Shown here one piece after another: positions 47,217-59,274 of a DNA stretch of 64,000 bases. Position 1 is the first letter of the stretch; each line of letters starts with the position of its first letter. Below the pieces are notes generated by a model. That model did no database searches, was not told where the DNA came from, and was given only the letters and a program-made list of their open reading frames with translations. A program made the translations under genes and the position numbers. Source of the stretch: Cladobotryum mycophilum. Taxonomy: Eukaryota > Ascomycota > Sordariomycetes > Hypocreales > Hypocreaceae. The DNA lies in contig CM071591.1 of assembly GCA_036429605.1 (NCBI GenBank), positions 3,410,001 to 3,474,000 of the forward strand. Direction: 5' to 3'.

Positions 47217-48074
47217 GATAAAGCCTGAGCGGTAGGGGTGCCAGAAAAAGTTACGATGCGGTTTCTTCTTCTTTTTCGTTCAATGTATCGAGGGGAAAAG
47301 AATGATGGACTTCCTCTTTTGTCCGGCACGAGGAACTCGATGTGTTGTCGTTTTTTTATTTAAGGGGCACTTTCACGAAGTTGAGAGATATGACTGTTTT
47401 ACTCGCAAAAGGCCGGCTTCAACAACGAAAGTAGTAAACTGACTGGAAGCTCTGCTCTGAAAAATGTCCATGGCCAAACTCATGCGCCAGAGGACCGGCT
47501 ATTATATCAGAAACTATCATCAGTGAGGCATCGTGTCGTCGCCTTTTTCTTTCTTTCCTTCAGGAGCTTACAACGCTCTTTGTGCATTGCGTGGCTCATA
47601 TCGTCATTCAATACTGTTTCTTCTTCTGGAAGAGCAAAGGGCAATCATGATTGTGCGAGAGAGGAACAACGGTGAAAAGGAGCAGCTTCTACGAGATTGG
47701 AACTGAACAATGTCATTGAGGATTACACAAACAAGATGTGGCTCAAGGAATGTCTCGATTTATCCCGTTAAAGACAAACGGGAGTTTATACACTTGTCTT
47801 TATATCATACGAATCAATCAAGGTTGTGAAGAAAGCATGGGGCACAAAGAAGGTTTAACGCATGGACTTGTGTGTTGACGATTTGTGCTAACTTGGGTTG
47901 AAGAGCTCTTTGTAGCGTTCATTGTTCTAAACCGATGCCCCCTTTTACTTTATATGGTCATGTCCCTTTTTCATATATCGCGGCAACAAATGCATTACAC
48001 GGCCCACACAAAACACAACAATCGCTTCTTCTACGTCTAACTTGTACCATACTTTGATCCATCCTCATTGTCCG
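47217..48074. other. Intergenic region between the cysteine-rich gene and the acetyltransferase gene
   Basis: 858 bp holding the upstream region of the cysteine-rich gene and the 3' flank of the acetyltransferase gene. I see nothing else in it. Confidence 0.5.
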
Positions 48075-49066
48075 TCAAACAATATCTTTCTTCAAGTAAA
48101 TGGATGGTATACTCGCCGTCTCACCAGCCGCAGGATGCGTCCACGTGGTGCCCAAGTCAATGTCGCCCATAACCTTATACCCTTGCCTCACATACCATTC
48201 TTCGTTTGACCTCACAACGTCCGGCCTTTTGATGCCCGTTACCTCAAACCACACTTTGAGATTCTCTTCGTGAAGCTGAAATTCCTTTGTCACAGTGTCA
48301 AGCGCCAGAGCGGCGGCATTGAGGGGAGGCGAAGCAGCGAGACGTTCAATCTGAGCCATGGCGGCGTGGCCAACGCCACCTGTTTGGAGAGCCCTGCGGA
48401 AAAAAGTGGTGTTATGTGAATACAAAACTTGGACTGTGGGCGTGAAAGACGATGAATTCTGCTTACCATGAGATGTAAAGAGATTTGACCCATATTGTGG
48501 ATGGATCCAATGAGAAATTTGTGTTTCTTTGGGGATACAACTCGAGAGCAACGTGACCAATTGGCAGAAAGCTCATATTGGTCGGTGTTCTAGGAGTGTT
48601 GGCGATGGCTGTGGCTGTATCAACCAAGGGATCGCGCTCCTAGTTTGACGACCATACATCAGCCAATTATCATCAAGACTACGAAAACATCAAACACCTT
48701 GTTCTTCCCAGCCGACTATCCCTATCTCACCACTTACTTTGGGGCACTTATCAAGATGTGGTGCCAGAACTGTCTCCCTCTGAGGCAAGTCATCGCGCAG
48801 TTTCTGGAAATGGTATTAGCACCCCATCAAGCCTCTCGTACACCAGAAGCATCCACTGAATCCAAACAGCGACTTACAATCCAATACAAGAACTTCCTCC
48901 CCTCTAGAACCTTGGTCTTCCACTCCTCAACCAACTCAGCATCCCAAGTGCACGCAACCCGCTGCTCATACAGCCTTTGATAGTGCTCTTCATTCCTTGG
49001 ATCCCACGGAACAAGCTCCACCATATCTAACCTCTTCGATATTTCCGACTCTCCCTGGCTCCCCAT
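48075..49066 (-). CDS. GNAT-family N-acetyltransferase
   Basis: Predicted acetyl-CoA-dependent N-acetyltransferase; the substrate is unknown. Four exons: 49066-48878, 48803-48738, 48639-48467 and 48393-48075, with introns of 74, 98 and 73 nt, joining in phase into 248 aa. The N-terminus MVELVPWDPRNEEHYQRLYEQR resembles the first strand and helix of fungal GNATs of this type. The central strand IWVKSLYIS/W leads to the acetyl-CoA loop TGGVGHAAM (the Q/R-x-x-G-x-G/A motif) with the following helix. Near the end, NEEWYVRQGYKVMGDI is the usual Y-x-x-x-G-Y/F element. The conserved motif continues across the split Trp codon, which supports that junction. The N-terminal Met at 49066 is the first in frame. 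Confidence 0.85.
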
Positions 49067-50092
49067 GTTGTTGAGCGTATGCGTTGTCGTCTCTCTTCCA
49101 AGATGGAAAATGGTTGAGTCTTCCCGTCTTCTTGATTCTACAAAGAGAACAATGAGTCAAACTCAACAATCTTCTCTTTGAGCGATGGGCTTGTATTCAG
49201 CATATGCACAATGAAGAAGTCTGACACTGATACCTTTGGCCCTTACAACTCGCAACCTATGAGCAAGATTGTTGGAGTTGGTGGAAGGAAAAGGAGGTGG
49301 ATGGGGATTCGGCGACTTCTTTACTGGGGACTTTAGCCGAATGATTCACGCTTTGGATCATTGAAGCTCCCATTTTTTAATCGCAGCCGAACCAACAACA
49401 TCGTCTAGTTGACACTAATAAGAGATAGAAGCACAGTCCATCTCTATCCATTCATCCATGCAATCCCAGGGTCTTTGGGACATGTTAGAGCCAGGCTGAT
49501 AAGTAACGTGTGGCTTGTTCTAATTTTGGTTGCACCACAACTTAAATGAGGTGAATCCTCTCAGTGGTTTATTACTCGGTATATATATATATATATACAT
49601 ATATACATATTATTTACACTGGCGATAACATAGTCTGGCAACTTGTCTCCTAATACACACTGGCTCGTTTTACTAATATTAATTTTCTTCATCTACTCTT
49701 CTACTTACCTCCCCTCCTATATTCTATTCACCATGTTCGACTCTTCCGGATATTTTCCTCAACCCGTCGCTAAAAATAACCCTCCCAATGATTCTCTCAG
49801 CGTCAAAAGGCCCAAATCCGTCCACCAAAACTTTGTAGTTCCCAGCTCCATTCCCATTCCCATTTCCATTTCCAGTCCATCAATTGTACTATTCGTCCAT
49901 CGTATCGGCTCCGTATCTAGCAGCATTCGGTAGAATTGCGTCTTGACCCCTTCGCTTGATTCCACGTGTCCCCAAGAACAGATTGCCACTTCATCATCGG
50001 AAAGCATCGTCTGCGAATCTCGCTATCCCAACCCGCCCACTTCGATTAGGTCGTACTGTATCAATATCCTTCCAAAGATTCCTTACACACTC
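49067..50092. other. 1.0 kb intergenic region upstream of the acetyltransferase gene
   Basis: Contains a (TA)n/(TATACA) alternating tract at about 49580-49608 and AT-rich sequence. It also serves as the MTR10 3' flank. No gene seen. Confidence 0.5.
49580..49608. repeat. (TA)n tract
   Basis: About nine TA units grading into TATACA repeats. Confidence 0.8.
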
Positions 50093-53000
50093 TCAGCCGG
50101 AGAACTGGAACCTGGTTGCCTCGAGCTGACCGAGGCCGTCTCGCGGAGCCACGTTTCGACGGCGATATGTGTTTGTAAAGTCCTGCAATAGAGCCCTCAC
50201 ATGCCTCATCGCGCTGACATCCTCTGTCTGCAGCTTCTCCTTGATCTTGGTCATCAGTCTATTGGCCTCTTCTGGTGACACGGTGCCCTGAGGCAGCAGG
50301 CTGATTGTGTGCGTAACCCATTCAGTCGTTTGCATGGGCAAAAGCTCAAAGAGACTCAATAGGACGCCACTACCATCCGCAAAGCAGTCTCGAGGGAACG
50401 TAATCATCATTCCAGCCATGACCTGCTTCACCAGATTCTCGCCATGGCTGAGTAAAAGGCTCTTGACAATCGTCTTGATCTCTGCCGCAACATTGTCTGG
50501 CAACCCTTCACTGCTGGCGGGATTGTCGCCTCCATATGACAACAGGTCCCTCAGGAAATGAAGTGTCGATGCTAGAGGGTCTCGTTGCTCCAAGGTCAGG
50601 GCATAGATGGATGCCTCAAAAATGGGTACCAGGAGCTGAGACGGGACTAGTCTTTGGGGGTAGTAAAGCAGGGCGTCAATCAGAAGTCGGAAAAAATCGT
50701 CAATAACGTCAGGCAGTTCCTTTGGATGAAGTTGCGTCATGACTCTTAGGAAAGTCGTCGTCTGGGCCTCGAAGAAGTGATAGATGTTTTCTGTCGTGGC
50801 CCGATCGACATGCTCCCGTGCCTCCGAAAATTCCCGGAGAATGGCAGACGTGACCCACAAAAAGCACCCTTCCCTTGAAGCATCAAACCCGCTGGCAAGT
50901 TTGTTTGCCATCTCGGCCAACATGGGGGCAATGTCAGTCCGGTAGGAAATCACCATGTTTCGCCAGCATCTGCAGACTCTTTCGCAAATGGGGGAAAAAG
51001 TCAGGAAGTTATCCAAGACTGTGGACAAGATTGGGAAAACCTCTTGCCAATACTTGACAGCAGGGTTCTCTTCCCCTGGATTCACCAACGGCATGACATG
51101 TTGAACAAACAGTGTGATGAGTTGAAGATGGTCTATTTCATGTCAGCAAAATGCCTCTCAATATGCGGGTGTGTGGGTGTTAGTGTGTAATGTCTCTTAC
51201 CTGCCAACGCCAGTTTACCCTCCTCATTGGTTGCATTGTTTGCCTTTGTCATTAATCTTTGAATCAGAGGGTCGCAATAGGTCTTCAACAATCCATAAAC
51301 CTCAGTTAAAGGCTGAACCGCGACAACATTAGCAACACCTTCTGTGACTTCCTCCTTGCTAAGATCTGGAAGCTTATCGAGAACTTGGTCATAGAATGTC
51401 TGCAGCTGCAGCACCTGTCCACTGAGGATGTGCTTGCAATCGGTGCAAAAGAACTTGAGTGATAATGCTGCGGCCCTGATAATTTCTCGCGACTCGGACT
51501 GAAATGAGTTGACAATGTAGTTAAACTGAGGCTCCAGATACTCTGGGTGAGCGCTGGTCCAAACCGTGTACCGCCCAAGAACCATGATGGTGGCGAAACG
51601 CAGCTTCTCGTGGTTGGGTATCTGGACCAGCAGTGGCATCAACTGGGGAAGAACAATATCCTCGTCCTTGTCGACCATACGGCCAAGGGCACGCATAGCA
51701 AACAGTGGTGCTTCGAGCTCCTGCCAGTGAGGAACCAGAGTGTCTGTAACCTGACCAGCATACTTTTGCGTCCATAGCTGGATTGCATGGAGCACCTTGG
51801 TCAGGCACTCGGTAACACCCATCACCTCGCAAGAATCCTTGAGAGCATCCCCCATCTGGTGTCGGAATTCCCGAAACTTCTCCTCCAGTTCACGGTCTCC
51901 GTCGAACAGATCGGTTTCGTTGCCAGACTCTGGTTGCGGGTACTGCAAGTGCGAGAGAAGAATGTCTACTAGCTTGGCGTAAACGTCCACAAGTTCCAAC
52001 CTGCCTTGAATATAACGTTCTAGGACGAGATACTGCTTTAGTTCGTACCAGAAGTTGAAGGTGTATTCGATCACGTCTCGATCCTTGTCTCTGGCGGCAC
52101 ATTCAAGGACGGCGTCCACAAGAGGTCTGAATTGGGCGGGCTGTCGTGCAATGCCAACGACCCAGCTTTCGGCGGCTGTAGAGAGTACCTTTGTGAGAGC
52201 TTTCAACTTCTCAGTTTCTTCGTCCGCGACAACCTTTGCGATTTGCGGCTGGAGGGAAAGGACTCGGGGGAAGAGGACCTGAATGATGGCTTGATTCTCG
52301 TCAACGTCGCCAGTTTCCCTTAGCATTGTGCAAAGACACTCCGAAGCTTCCTGGCTGCACTCGTCACTTGTAATACCGTTGAAGACGGCGTCCAGAAGAG
52401 GCGAGTTGGCAACCGCAGCAACGGGGACCTCCCTAAGCCATGAAGTGATGCATTCCATCAATGAGGGATTCTGAGAGGCGGCAGCTGGAAGAGAGAAAAA
52501 AAATAGGTTAGAACGCAGTACAATAGTGAAATAAAAAAACGTCGTGTCTGGCCACTTACGTGATGACTGTGAATAGTTGATCAGAAGCTGCACTACTTGG
52601 TCGGCATTATCTCCCAGCAATGCTTGCGTCCGCGCCGCAAGGTCTTCTTCCTATTTCCAAACAATTAGACTTGCTCTTCCGTGTTGACTATTCGACCGGT
52701 CGAAATGGTATCGATGGGCCAAAGCGCAGGTCGAATACAAGTTGCGCGATCCACATACAGACAAGGTAATCTTTCGACCTTCAGTCACCTCCTCGGGGAG
52801 GACTCGCAAAAAGTCGAGAATGCAAGCGTGGCTCTCGGGGCTGTCGCCAAGTGACTGAACCACGGATGGAAGCACATCGTTCCAGTCCTTCATCTGAATG
52901 GCCAGAATGGCCAGACACACACAGAGTTGCACTCGAATGGGTCGGGGCCCAGCAGCAAAATGCTTCAGGAGCAAGAGGATCTGGTTTCGAAGGGCAGGAA

Positions 53001-53383
53001 GTTCGCTCGTGGAGACCTGAGTGGAAAGATCATAGGTAATCTGAAAAAGTTAATCTCTGAGAGCTCCGAGGAGGGAGAGAGGAAAGAAGACAACCTTGCC
53101 ACGGAGAGTGATGGCAGCGAAAAGGGTAGCCTCTGGCTCCGCCTTGGACTGAAGTATTCCGATTATTGTGCCCCACGAGTCCTTCTGCGATAGTTGAAAA
53201 AATAGATTAGAAAGCTAGAGCTGTTGAACTCAGGAAGCTGCACATATAACGAACCGACTTCTGAAATCTCTCCAAGTATTCATGGGCCTGCTGCTTCGAC
53301 TCTTGCTCTCCGGTCCTCATCGTCATGACCGCGCCCAAAACATCAGACGGCGCAAAGGCCTCCTGCGTGCCGTTCGCGGCCAT
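50093..53383 (-). CDS. MTR10: Mtr10/transportin-SR (TNPO3) importin-beta-type nuclear import receptor
   Basis: Karyopherin that imports SR-like mRNA-binding proteins and takes part in tRNA retrograde transport, shuttling through nuclear pores with Ran. Six exons: 53383-53255, 53184-53095, 53040-52759, 52650-52560, 52484-51201 and 51132-50093, with introns of 70, 54, 108, 75 and 68 nt. They join in phase into 971 aa, the family length. The N-terminus has the importin-beta N-terminal repeat (EQESKQQAHEYLERFQKS/KDSWGTIIGIL...AAITLRGK). HEAT repeats follow throughout, with conserved Mtr10 segments such as WLREVPVAAVANSPLLDAVF and FTFNFWYELKQYL-type sequence (here YTFNFWYELKQYL). The C-terminus is basic (YRRRNVAPRDG). 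The start MAANGTQEAF is family-typical. Confidence 0.94.
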
Positions 53384-54250
53384 GTTGAGTAATGCGACAA
53401 GGTGCTGCAGGGAAGTATGTATGGTTTCGTAGCTTGGAAGGGAGGGGTTACAGGCGGGCGGGCTTCAGCGCAAAATAAAGGAGCGGGCAGCTGTCATGAG
53501 TCTTCACAGTCTCGACCTCTGCTGAGAAAGAAAAAAAAGACCGGACAAGGGATGAAAACCCTGCACAGATCCTTGTTGGTAAATTTGTACAGCTTGCGAG
53601 AAGCTACGTTGCGAGGGACAGCAGGCGTAAGTTTGCAGAGGCAATGTTTTGGGATCAGAAATGGGATGCCTCCAAGCAAAGTCATGGAGTCCACCTCAAC
53701 CTTTGACGTGGTGGTGGCATGAGGCGGCCGAAGTGTTGGCGGGGCAGTGACGGTTGAGCTGGCCGTAAATTTTTCCGTTTCCGCGATAACCAGAGAATGC
53801 GGGTCTACCTAAGTTGTTGCAGGTACCGAGTACTTGGGTTTGCACCTCCTCCGCCTGTGCCTTATCCGCTCCAACGGATTCAGGTTCTTTCAGTGTCTTC
53901 ACGATAAGGCTGACTCCCGCTCTTATTGTGAGTCTGAGCACCCCTTTCACTCGGTCAAAGCTTCATTGTTAGGTCATGAACAAAAAACAAAACAAAACGA
54001 AGTATCTTGCGGTCTAGAACAAATAAACGTCCTCACAGGCCTCTCTGCTGTGGTACGTGCATCGACACATGCATGCATGTATGCGGAAAGGAATGAAAGA
54101 ATCGGCATCCAATGTTACTGAAAGGAGGCGACACAAAGCCTTGGACTGCATGACAGAAATATAAATATCCCTTTGTTGGCTTCGATGTTGGATGCCAGAC
54201 TAAAAAGATGACCGAATACTTATACAAAGCCGACAGTCGCTCCGAATTGA
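53384..54250. other. Intergenic region between MTR10 and the MTHFS gene
   Basis: 867 bp with the MTR10 upstream region and the 3' flank of the cyclo-ligase gene. No conserved frame or RNA gene seen. Confidence 0.5.
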
Positions 54251-55058
54251 TTAGCATGGGTGCCATGCGTTGATTGACCGAGGGTCTGGAGACTCTTTGA
54301 TTTCACCATCTCCCATAATCACTCCGTGAATCTTTCGGTCGTAAGTGCCCATGGGAACCTCCTCACCGGCTGCCGCATCAAGCCATTGCTCTCTCAGAGC
54401 CAAACCGTAAAATCTCAGTGGGTGACCATCGCCAGTCTTGACATCAGTGGCCAAATAGCGGTTGAGAAAGAAGTCGTAAAACCCCTTGCCATGGCCGAGC
54501 CGTCTAATGGCTCCGGTTTCATCAACGTCGAAAGCAACTCCGGGCATGAGTATCAGGTCTAGCGTAGCCAAGTCGGATCTGTGAACGTCAGGCCCGCCGA
54601 AAATACGCTGTCGTTCGTGTACCGTAACCGGATCAATACTAGGAATACCCCAGGCGTCCCTTTTGAGACCATCATAGTCCTGAATGCTCTTGAGATGAAC
54701 CATATCCATTACCCGCACTGGGGTATTCGGGGTTTGTAGAGGCGATCTGTGGAGATAGGGCACAAAGACTTGTTTTCCCTCATCCAAGGCGTGACGGACG
54801 ATTGCATCGGTTTGGATCTCGCCCGCTGGCATTGAAAGGAATATGCTAATGCGACTGGCCTCCTGGTACGGTTTGAAATTTTTCAATGACTCAAATATTG
54901 TGTGACCTAATAATGGATTAACATGCCAAGTATGAGTGAATCATCTGTCCGACTGTTGTCATACTCTGTGCTAGGATTGAGTCGTGAGGGACATTTGAAA
55001 GCCTCTTTTTAAGGAGGGCCCTCAGTTGCTGTTTGGCAGCAGTTATTGGTGAGGTCAT
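54251..55058 (-). CDS. FAU1: 5-formyltetrahydrofolate cyclo-ligase (MTHFS)
   Basis: Converts 5-formyl-THF and ATP to 5,10-methenyl-THF, recycling the only folate form with no other exit to the one-carbon pool. Exon 1 is 55058-54965 and exon 2 is 54906-54251, with a 58-nt intron (CACAGA/GTATGA to TTATTAG). Total 249 aa. The N-terminus AAKQQLRALLKKRLSNVP is the usual substrate-binding helix. KNFKPYQEASRISIFLSMPAGEI-type sequence and the lysine and proline loop EGKQVFVPYL follow. The ATP/Mg loop is PGVAFDVDETGAIRRLGHGKGFYD, matching the family pattern with GHGKGFYD. In exon 2 the split Ser codon AGT is re-formed. The final WHPC replaces a longer tail found in some relatives. Confidence 0.94.
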
Positions 55059-55888
55059 GATGTATGACGGAATTGATATGACTCGTGAAAAGTCCCAAGG
55101 TTGTTCTAATCAATAGCGAGCTGGTTGGAATGGCTGTAGAAAGAAAGAAAGAAAGAAAAATATAGTAGGCTCGGGATACTCGTACGGAGTGACACATTGA
55201 ATCGGAAGCCAGCGGCGTCCGTAAACCGGGATGGCAGCCGGCAGCAGTCCAAACGCCACTGATCATCGGCTCGGGCCAAGACATCTGATGATGATGGAGG
55301 TGATGAGCATCTCAAGGCACGACGCTCATTAATAAAGGTCTGCTCCAAGTTTCCGAGCACTTGTGTGGTTGATTCTCAGGCTTTATATATACCGAGTAAT
55401 ATGCTAGAATTGTGACATCCATGGATGAGATATCCATAGTAAGTCGTAGTACAACTACTACGAACCAGCTCGATTATCCTGGCCTGTCGTATGATTCTAG
55501 TTGCAGTTTAATTGAGTGCACTTTATTAGCTGCATGTGGCATCCCAAGCCGGAGAGAGATTTCCCTGCAGGCAATCTGTTTGTCAGACTGAACTCGGCGA
55601 ATGACGCAACAATGTATGCATAAGGAATGAAATGAGAAAGGGATTGGATGAGATTTCTCAAGGTCCAATCCATGAACCCGACAGCGCTTATACCTATCCT
55701 AGGCATGTTATAGTGACGTCTCCAGGGTTACAGCGGGTGGTGACCCCTCCAAGCTACAGCAGCTTAAGCACCCGTGGGCACCTGTCCACGATCCCCTAAC
55801 AGCACCTGAGCCCTGGAGCCTGGCATCGAAGGGGTAAGGTTCCTTCCCCCCGCCATCCCTCCATCTCTCTCTCTCGACAAGCCCCGCC
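55059..55888. other. Divergent region between the MTHFS gene and the OPT transporter gene
   Basis: 830 bp with no gene seen. It contains an (AAAG)n run near 55138-55157 and a CTCTCTCTCTC tract 10 bp before the transporter ATG. A near match to GTACTCCGTA lies at about 55182-55191. Confidence 0.5.
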
Positions 55889-58800
55889 ATGGGCCAATCT
55901 TCTAACAAGAACAAGATCAACACTCGCTCAACCGAGACAGGACCGCTGCATGATTCTCATCTGCATGATGGCGTTGCACTCCAGATCCTAGACAGTGCAT
56001 CCTCGCCCGCTATCACTTCAGCGACCTCGAGAAAGCAGGCATCTCAATCCCATTGTCCAGTAGAAACTGAGGGCACATCTGCATCCGCATCCGAGGATTC
56101 GCAACTCTCTATTCAGCATGTCCATTCTCGCACCGAGCTTTACGAGGCAATAGCTGAGCCTGGCCGTGCTTCTAGCTCACTGCTTCATGTTCTAGATGCC
56201 CATGTCGAGATGGCCTCCAGAGCGACGCCATTCCTACGTTCAGCTACAGGTGATCGGCCAACCACATCATCATCGTATGGCTCCGTCAACATGCCGCCAA
56301 CTCGAGGCCCCTCACCTACTGATTTGACGAGTGACGATGGTCATCAACTGCGCCGAGTTCTTACCGGCAGGAGCGCAAATTCAAGGCGATCCTTTGCTTC
56401 CAGACGCTCCTCCCGCAGGTCAGAGGATTTTGATGGCGCAGCTCTTGTCACCGGCCTTGAAGGTCGCTTCAGTATAGCGGAAGCCCATCTCCCTAGTGTG
56501 ATTCTTGATGATGACAACAGTGATGAAGTGAGCTCCGAGGATGGTCCATTACTTGATGACGGCTCTACAGACACCTCAGATCCTCGCGAGGAAGAAGAGG
56601 AAGAGAATTCTCCAAACGAGGCTGTCCGGGCCTCTGTTTCTCCAACAGATAATACCACCCTCTCCATAAACACACCTCGGATGTGGTGCCTATCCATATT
56701 GTTCTCTGTACTTGGCTCGTCGACAAATTTGTTCTTTTCATTGAGATACCCCAGCGTTGCCATTACACCAGTCATTGCATTGCTACTTGTCCATCCACTC
56801 GGCCATCTATGGGATTATCTGCTCAAGCGACCCAACGATCCTGAGGAAGTGTTTACGGATGGTTATCGGACTTCCATCATTCACGGAGATCAAGATCATC
56901 ATCACTACCACAACGACAGGTGGAGAGCTTGGAGACTGTGGCTAGCTCAAGGGAAATGGAACGAAAAGGAGCACACTTGCGTCTACGTTAGCAGCAACGT
57001 CGCCTTTGGCTTTGCCTTTGCCACGGATGTCATTGTCGAGCAGACCCAATTCTATAACCAGGAGGCACCCATAGCATACCAGCTTCTCCTAACGATATCG
57101 ACCCAAATCCTGGGCTATGGATTTGCCGGGATGGCTCGCCGCTTTCTGGTTCGGCCCAGCGGCATGGTGTGGCCGGGAACCCTCATGTCAGCGGCAATGT
57201 TTTCTACTCTACACAAGCAGGAAAACAAACCTGCCAATGGCTGGACCATCAGCCGATGGAAATTCTTTTACGTGGTCTGGTCTTGCACTTTCGCTTTCTA
57301 CTTCCTCCCAGGCCTTTTATTCCCAGCTCTCAGTTACTTCAACGTGATAACATGGTTCGCCCCCAAGAATGTCGTCCTTGCAAACTTGTTTGGTGTTTCT
57401 TCTGGCCTTGGTCTTTTCCCCATGACATTTGATTGGGCACAAATCACCTACGTTGGCTCTCCCCTTCTGGTTCCATTCTGGGCAGCTATGAATGTTATAG
57501 GTGGGCTTGCCATTGTCATGTGGATTCTTGCACCAATCTTCTACTACTCTAATATCCTATATACCTCATTCATGCCGATGCTCTCAGCAGCCGTGTTCGA
57601 CAATACCGGAAAGGTATATGACGTTAGTAAAATCCTAACACCAGATTTTCTCTTCGACAAGAAAGCCTATGGAACTTATAGTCGGGTGTTTCTACCCGTG
57701 ACCTACATGCTCAGCTATGGCGTACAGTTTGCCGGACTCTCTGCCCTGTTGACACATACGTTTTGCTGGCACGGGAAGGATATTTGGCGCACCTGGAGGA
57801 AGGCCCTGAAAGAAGCAAAAGAAGACGATGGAAAGTCCGATTACCAGACCGTATCTGACTCTTCGCATGCGTCCCCTATTGGGGCCGAGCACATTCGGCG
57901 TAATCCTCGATTATCATTCTCCGGCTCCAACCTGGATGGTCTTCTAAGCAGAGAGGATATCCACTGCCGCTTGATGAAACGCTATCAAGATGCTCCCTTG
58001 AGTTGGTATTTACTGACATTTCTCTCAATGACCGCAGTTGGTGTATTTATTGTGGAATAGTATGTTCAGCAACTAGGGCGATGGGGGAAAACCTGCCATG
58101 CTGACTGCGTGATAGCTACCCAGTGCATCTCCCGTGGTACGGCCTACTCTTAGCCCTAGCCATCGGCGCCATCTTCTTCATCCCCAACGGCATCATCATG
58201 GCCGTGACAAACCAGCACAGTAGCATCTACCTCATCTGCCAGCTCGTCTGCGGCGTCGTCTTCCCCGGCCGTCCCATCGCAAACATGGTCTTTGTCACGT
58301 ACGGCTACATCTCCTCCGCCCAGGGCATCAAATTCGCCTCGGACCTCAAACTCGGGCACTACATGAAGATTCCCCCGAGGATCATGTTCCTAGTCCAGAT
58401 CGTGGCGACGCTCATCTCCTCCGTTACTCAGATTGGCGTGCTGAACTGGATGTTCGCCAACGTCCAGGGAATCTGTACCCCCGAAGCTGTAAACGGGTTT
58501 ACCTGTCCCATCGCCCGCGTTCATTTCAACGGCTCTATCCTCTGGGGCGTCGTAGGTCCCGCAGAGTTCTTTGGTCCAACGGCCATTTACCGCGCCCTCG
58601 TATGGTGCTTCCCCCTAGGAGCCCTCCTCCCCATCCCCCTTTGGCTCTACAGCCGACACAAGAAACACAGCACCATCAGAAAAGTCAACCTCCCCGTCAT
58701 CTTCGGCGCCATGTCCTGGATCCCTCCCGCCACAGGCCTCAACTTCTCCGTCTGGGCGCTCGTCTGCTTCGTATTCAACTACCTCATCAAACGCCGCGCC

Positions 58801-59019
58801 AGCGCCTGGTGGGGGAAGTACACCATGACGCTCAGCGCAGCCCTCGACTCAGGCCTGGCATTTGGAATTGTGGTTGTCTTTTTTGGGTTCGTATATCCGG
58901 GCTGGATGAAGGGGTTTAGTTGGTGGGGAACAGAGGTTTATAAACAGGGTTGTGACTGGCAGGCCTGTTCATATAGAACGTTGCCCGAGGGCGAACATTT
59001 TGGTCCCGACATGTGGTAA
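55889..59019 (+). CDS. OPT-family oligopeptide transporter
   Basis: Proton-coupled transporter of small peptides or peptide-like metal chelates, expected in the plasma membrane. Exon 1 is 55889-58059 and exon 2 is 58116-59019, with a 56-nt intron (GTATGT, branch GCTGAC, GATAG). Total 1024 aa. A long hydrophilic N-terminus (about 1-265, Ser- and acidic-rich, EEEEEN near 235) precedes about fifteen hydrophobic segments. The first of these is MWCLSILFSVLGSSTNLFFSLRYPS. Typical OPT pieces include FGFAFATDVIVEQTQFY, WPGTLMSAAMF, GLFPMTFDWAQITYVGSPL, VVFPGRPIANMVFVTYGY and NWMFANVQGICTPEA. The start at 55889 is the first ATG after a CT-rich leader. The long N-terminus is larger than in many OPTs and may be regulatory. 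The substrate cannot be told from sequence. Confidence 0.93.
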
Positions 59020-59274
59020 GATTAGTAGACAGTCACTTGGACACATCTTGGATATATCTTCGATACATTCTGGATACCATAAATAACGTATGTTGTATAG
59101 TTAACACAATTCTCTTCAAGCTAGAAAACTCCTGGTCGCGACAATGGCATTCATAAATGTGTAGCTTCTCGTGATTTGTTTTTTGGCCTAGAAGTGGTAA
59201 TTACTATACAGTGTAGCTTCATCCTGGCTTCCGACCGGCCAGATTCTATCATGACCAACTCCGTTTCAAGTTAT

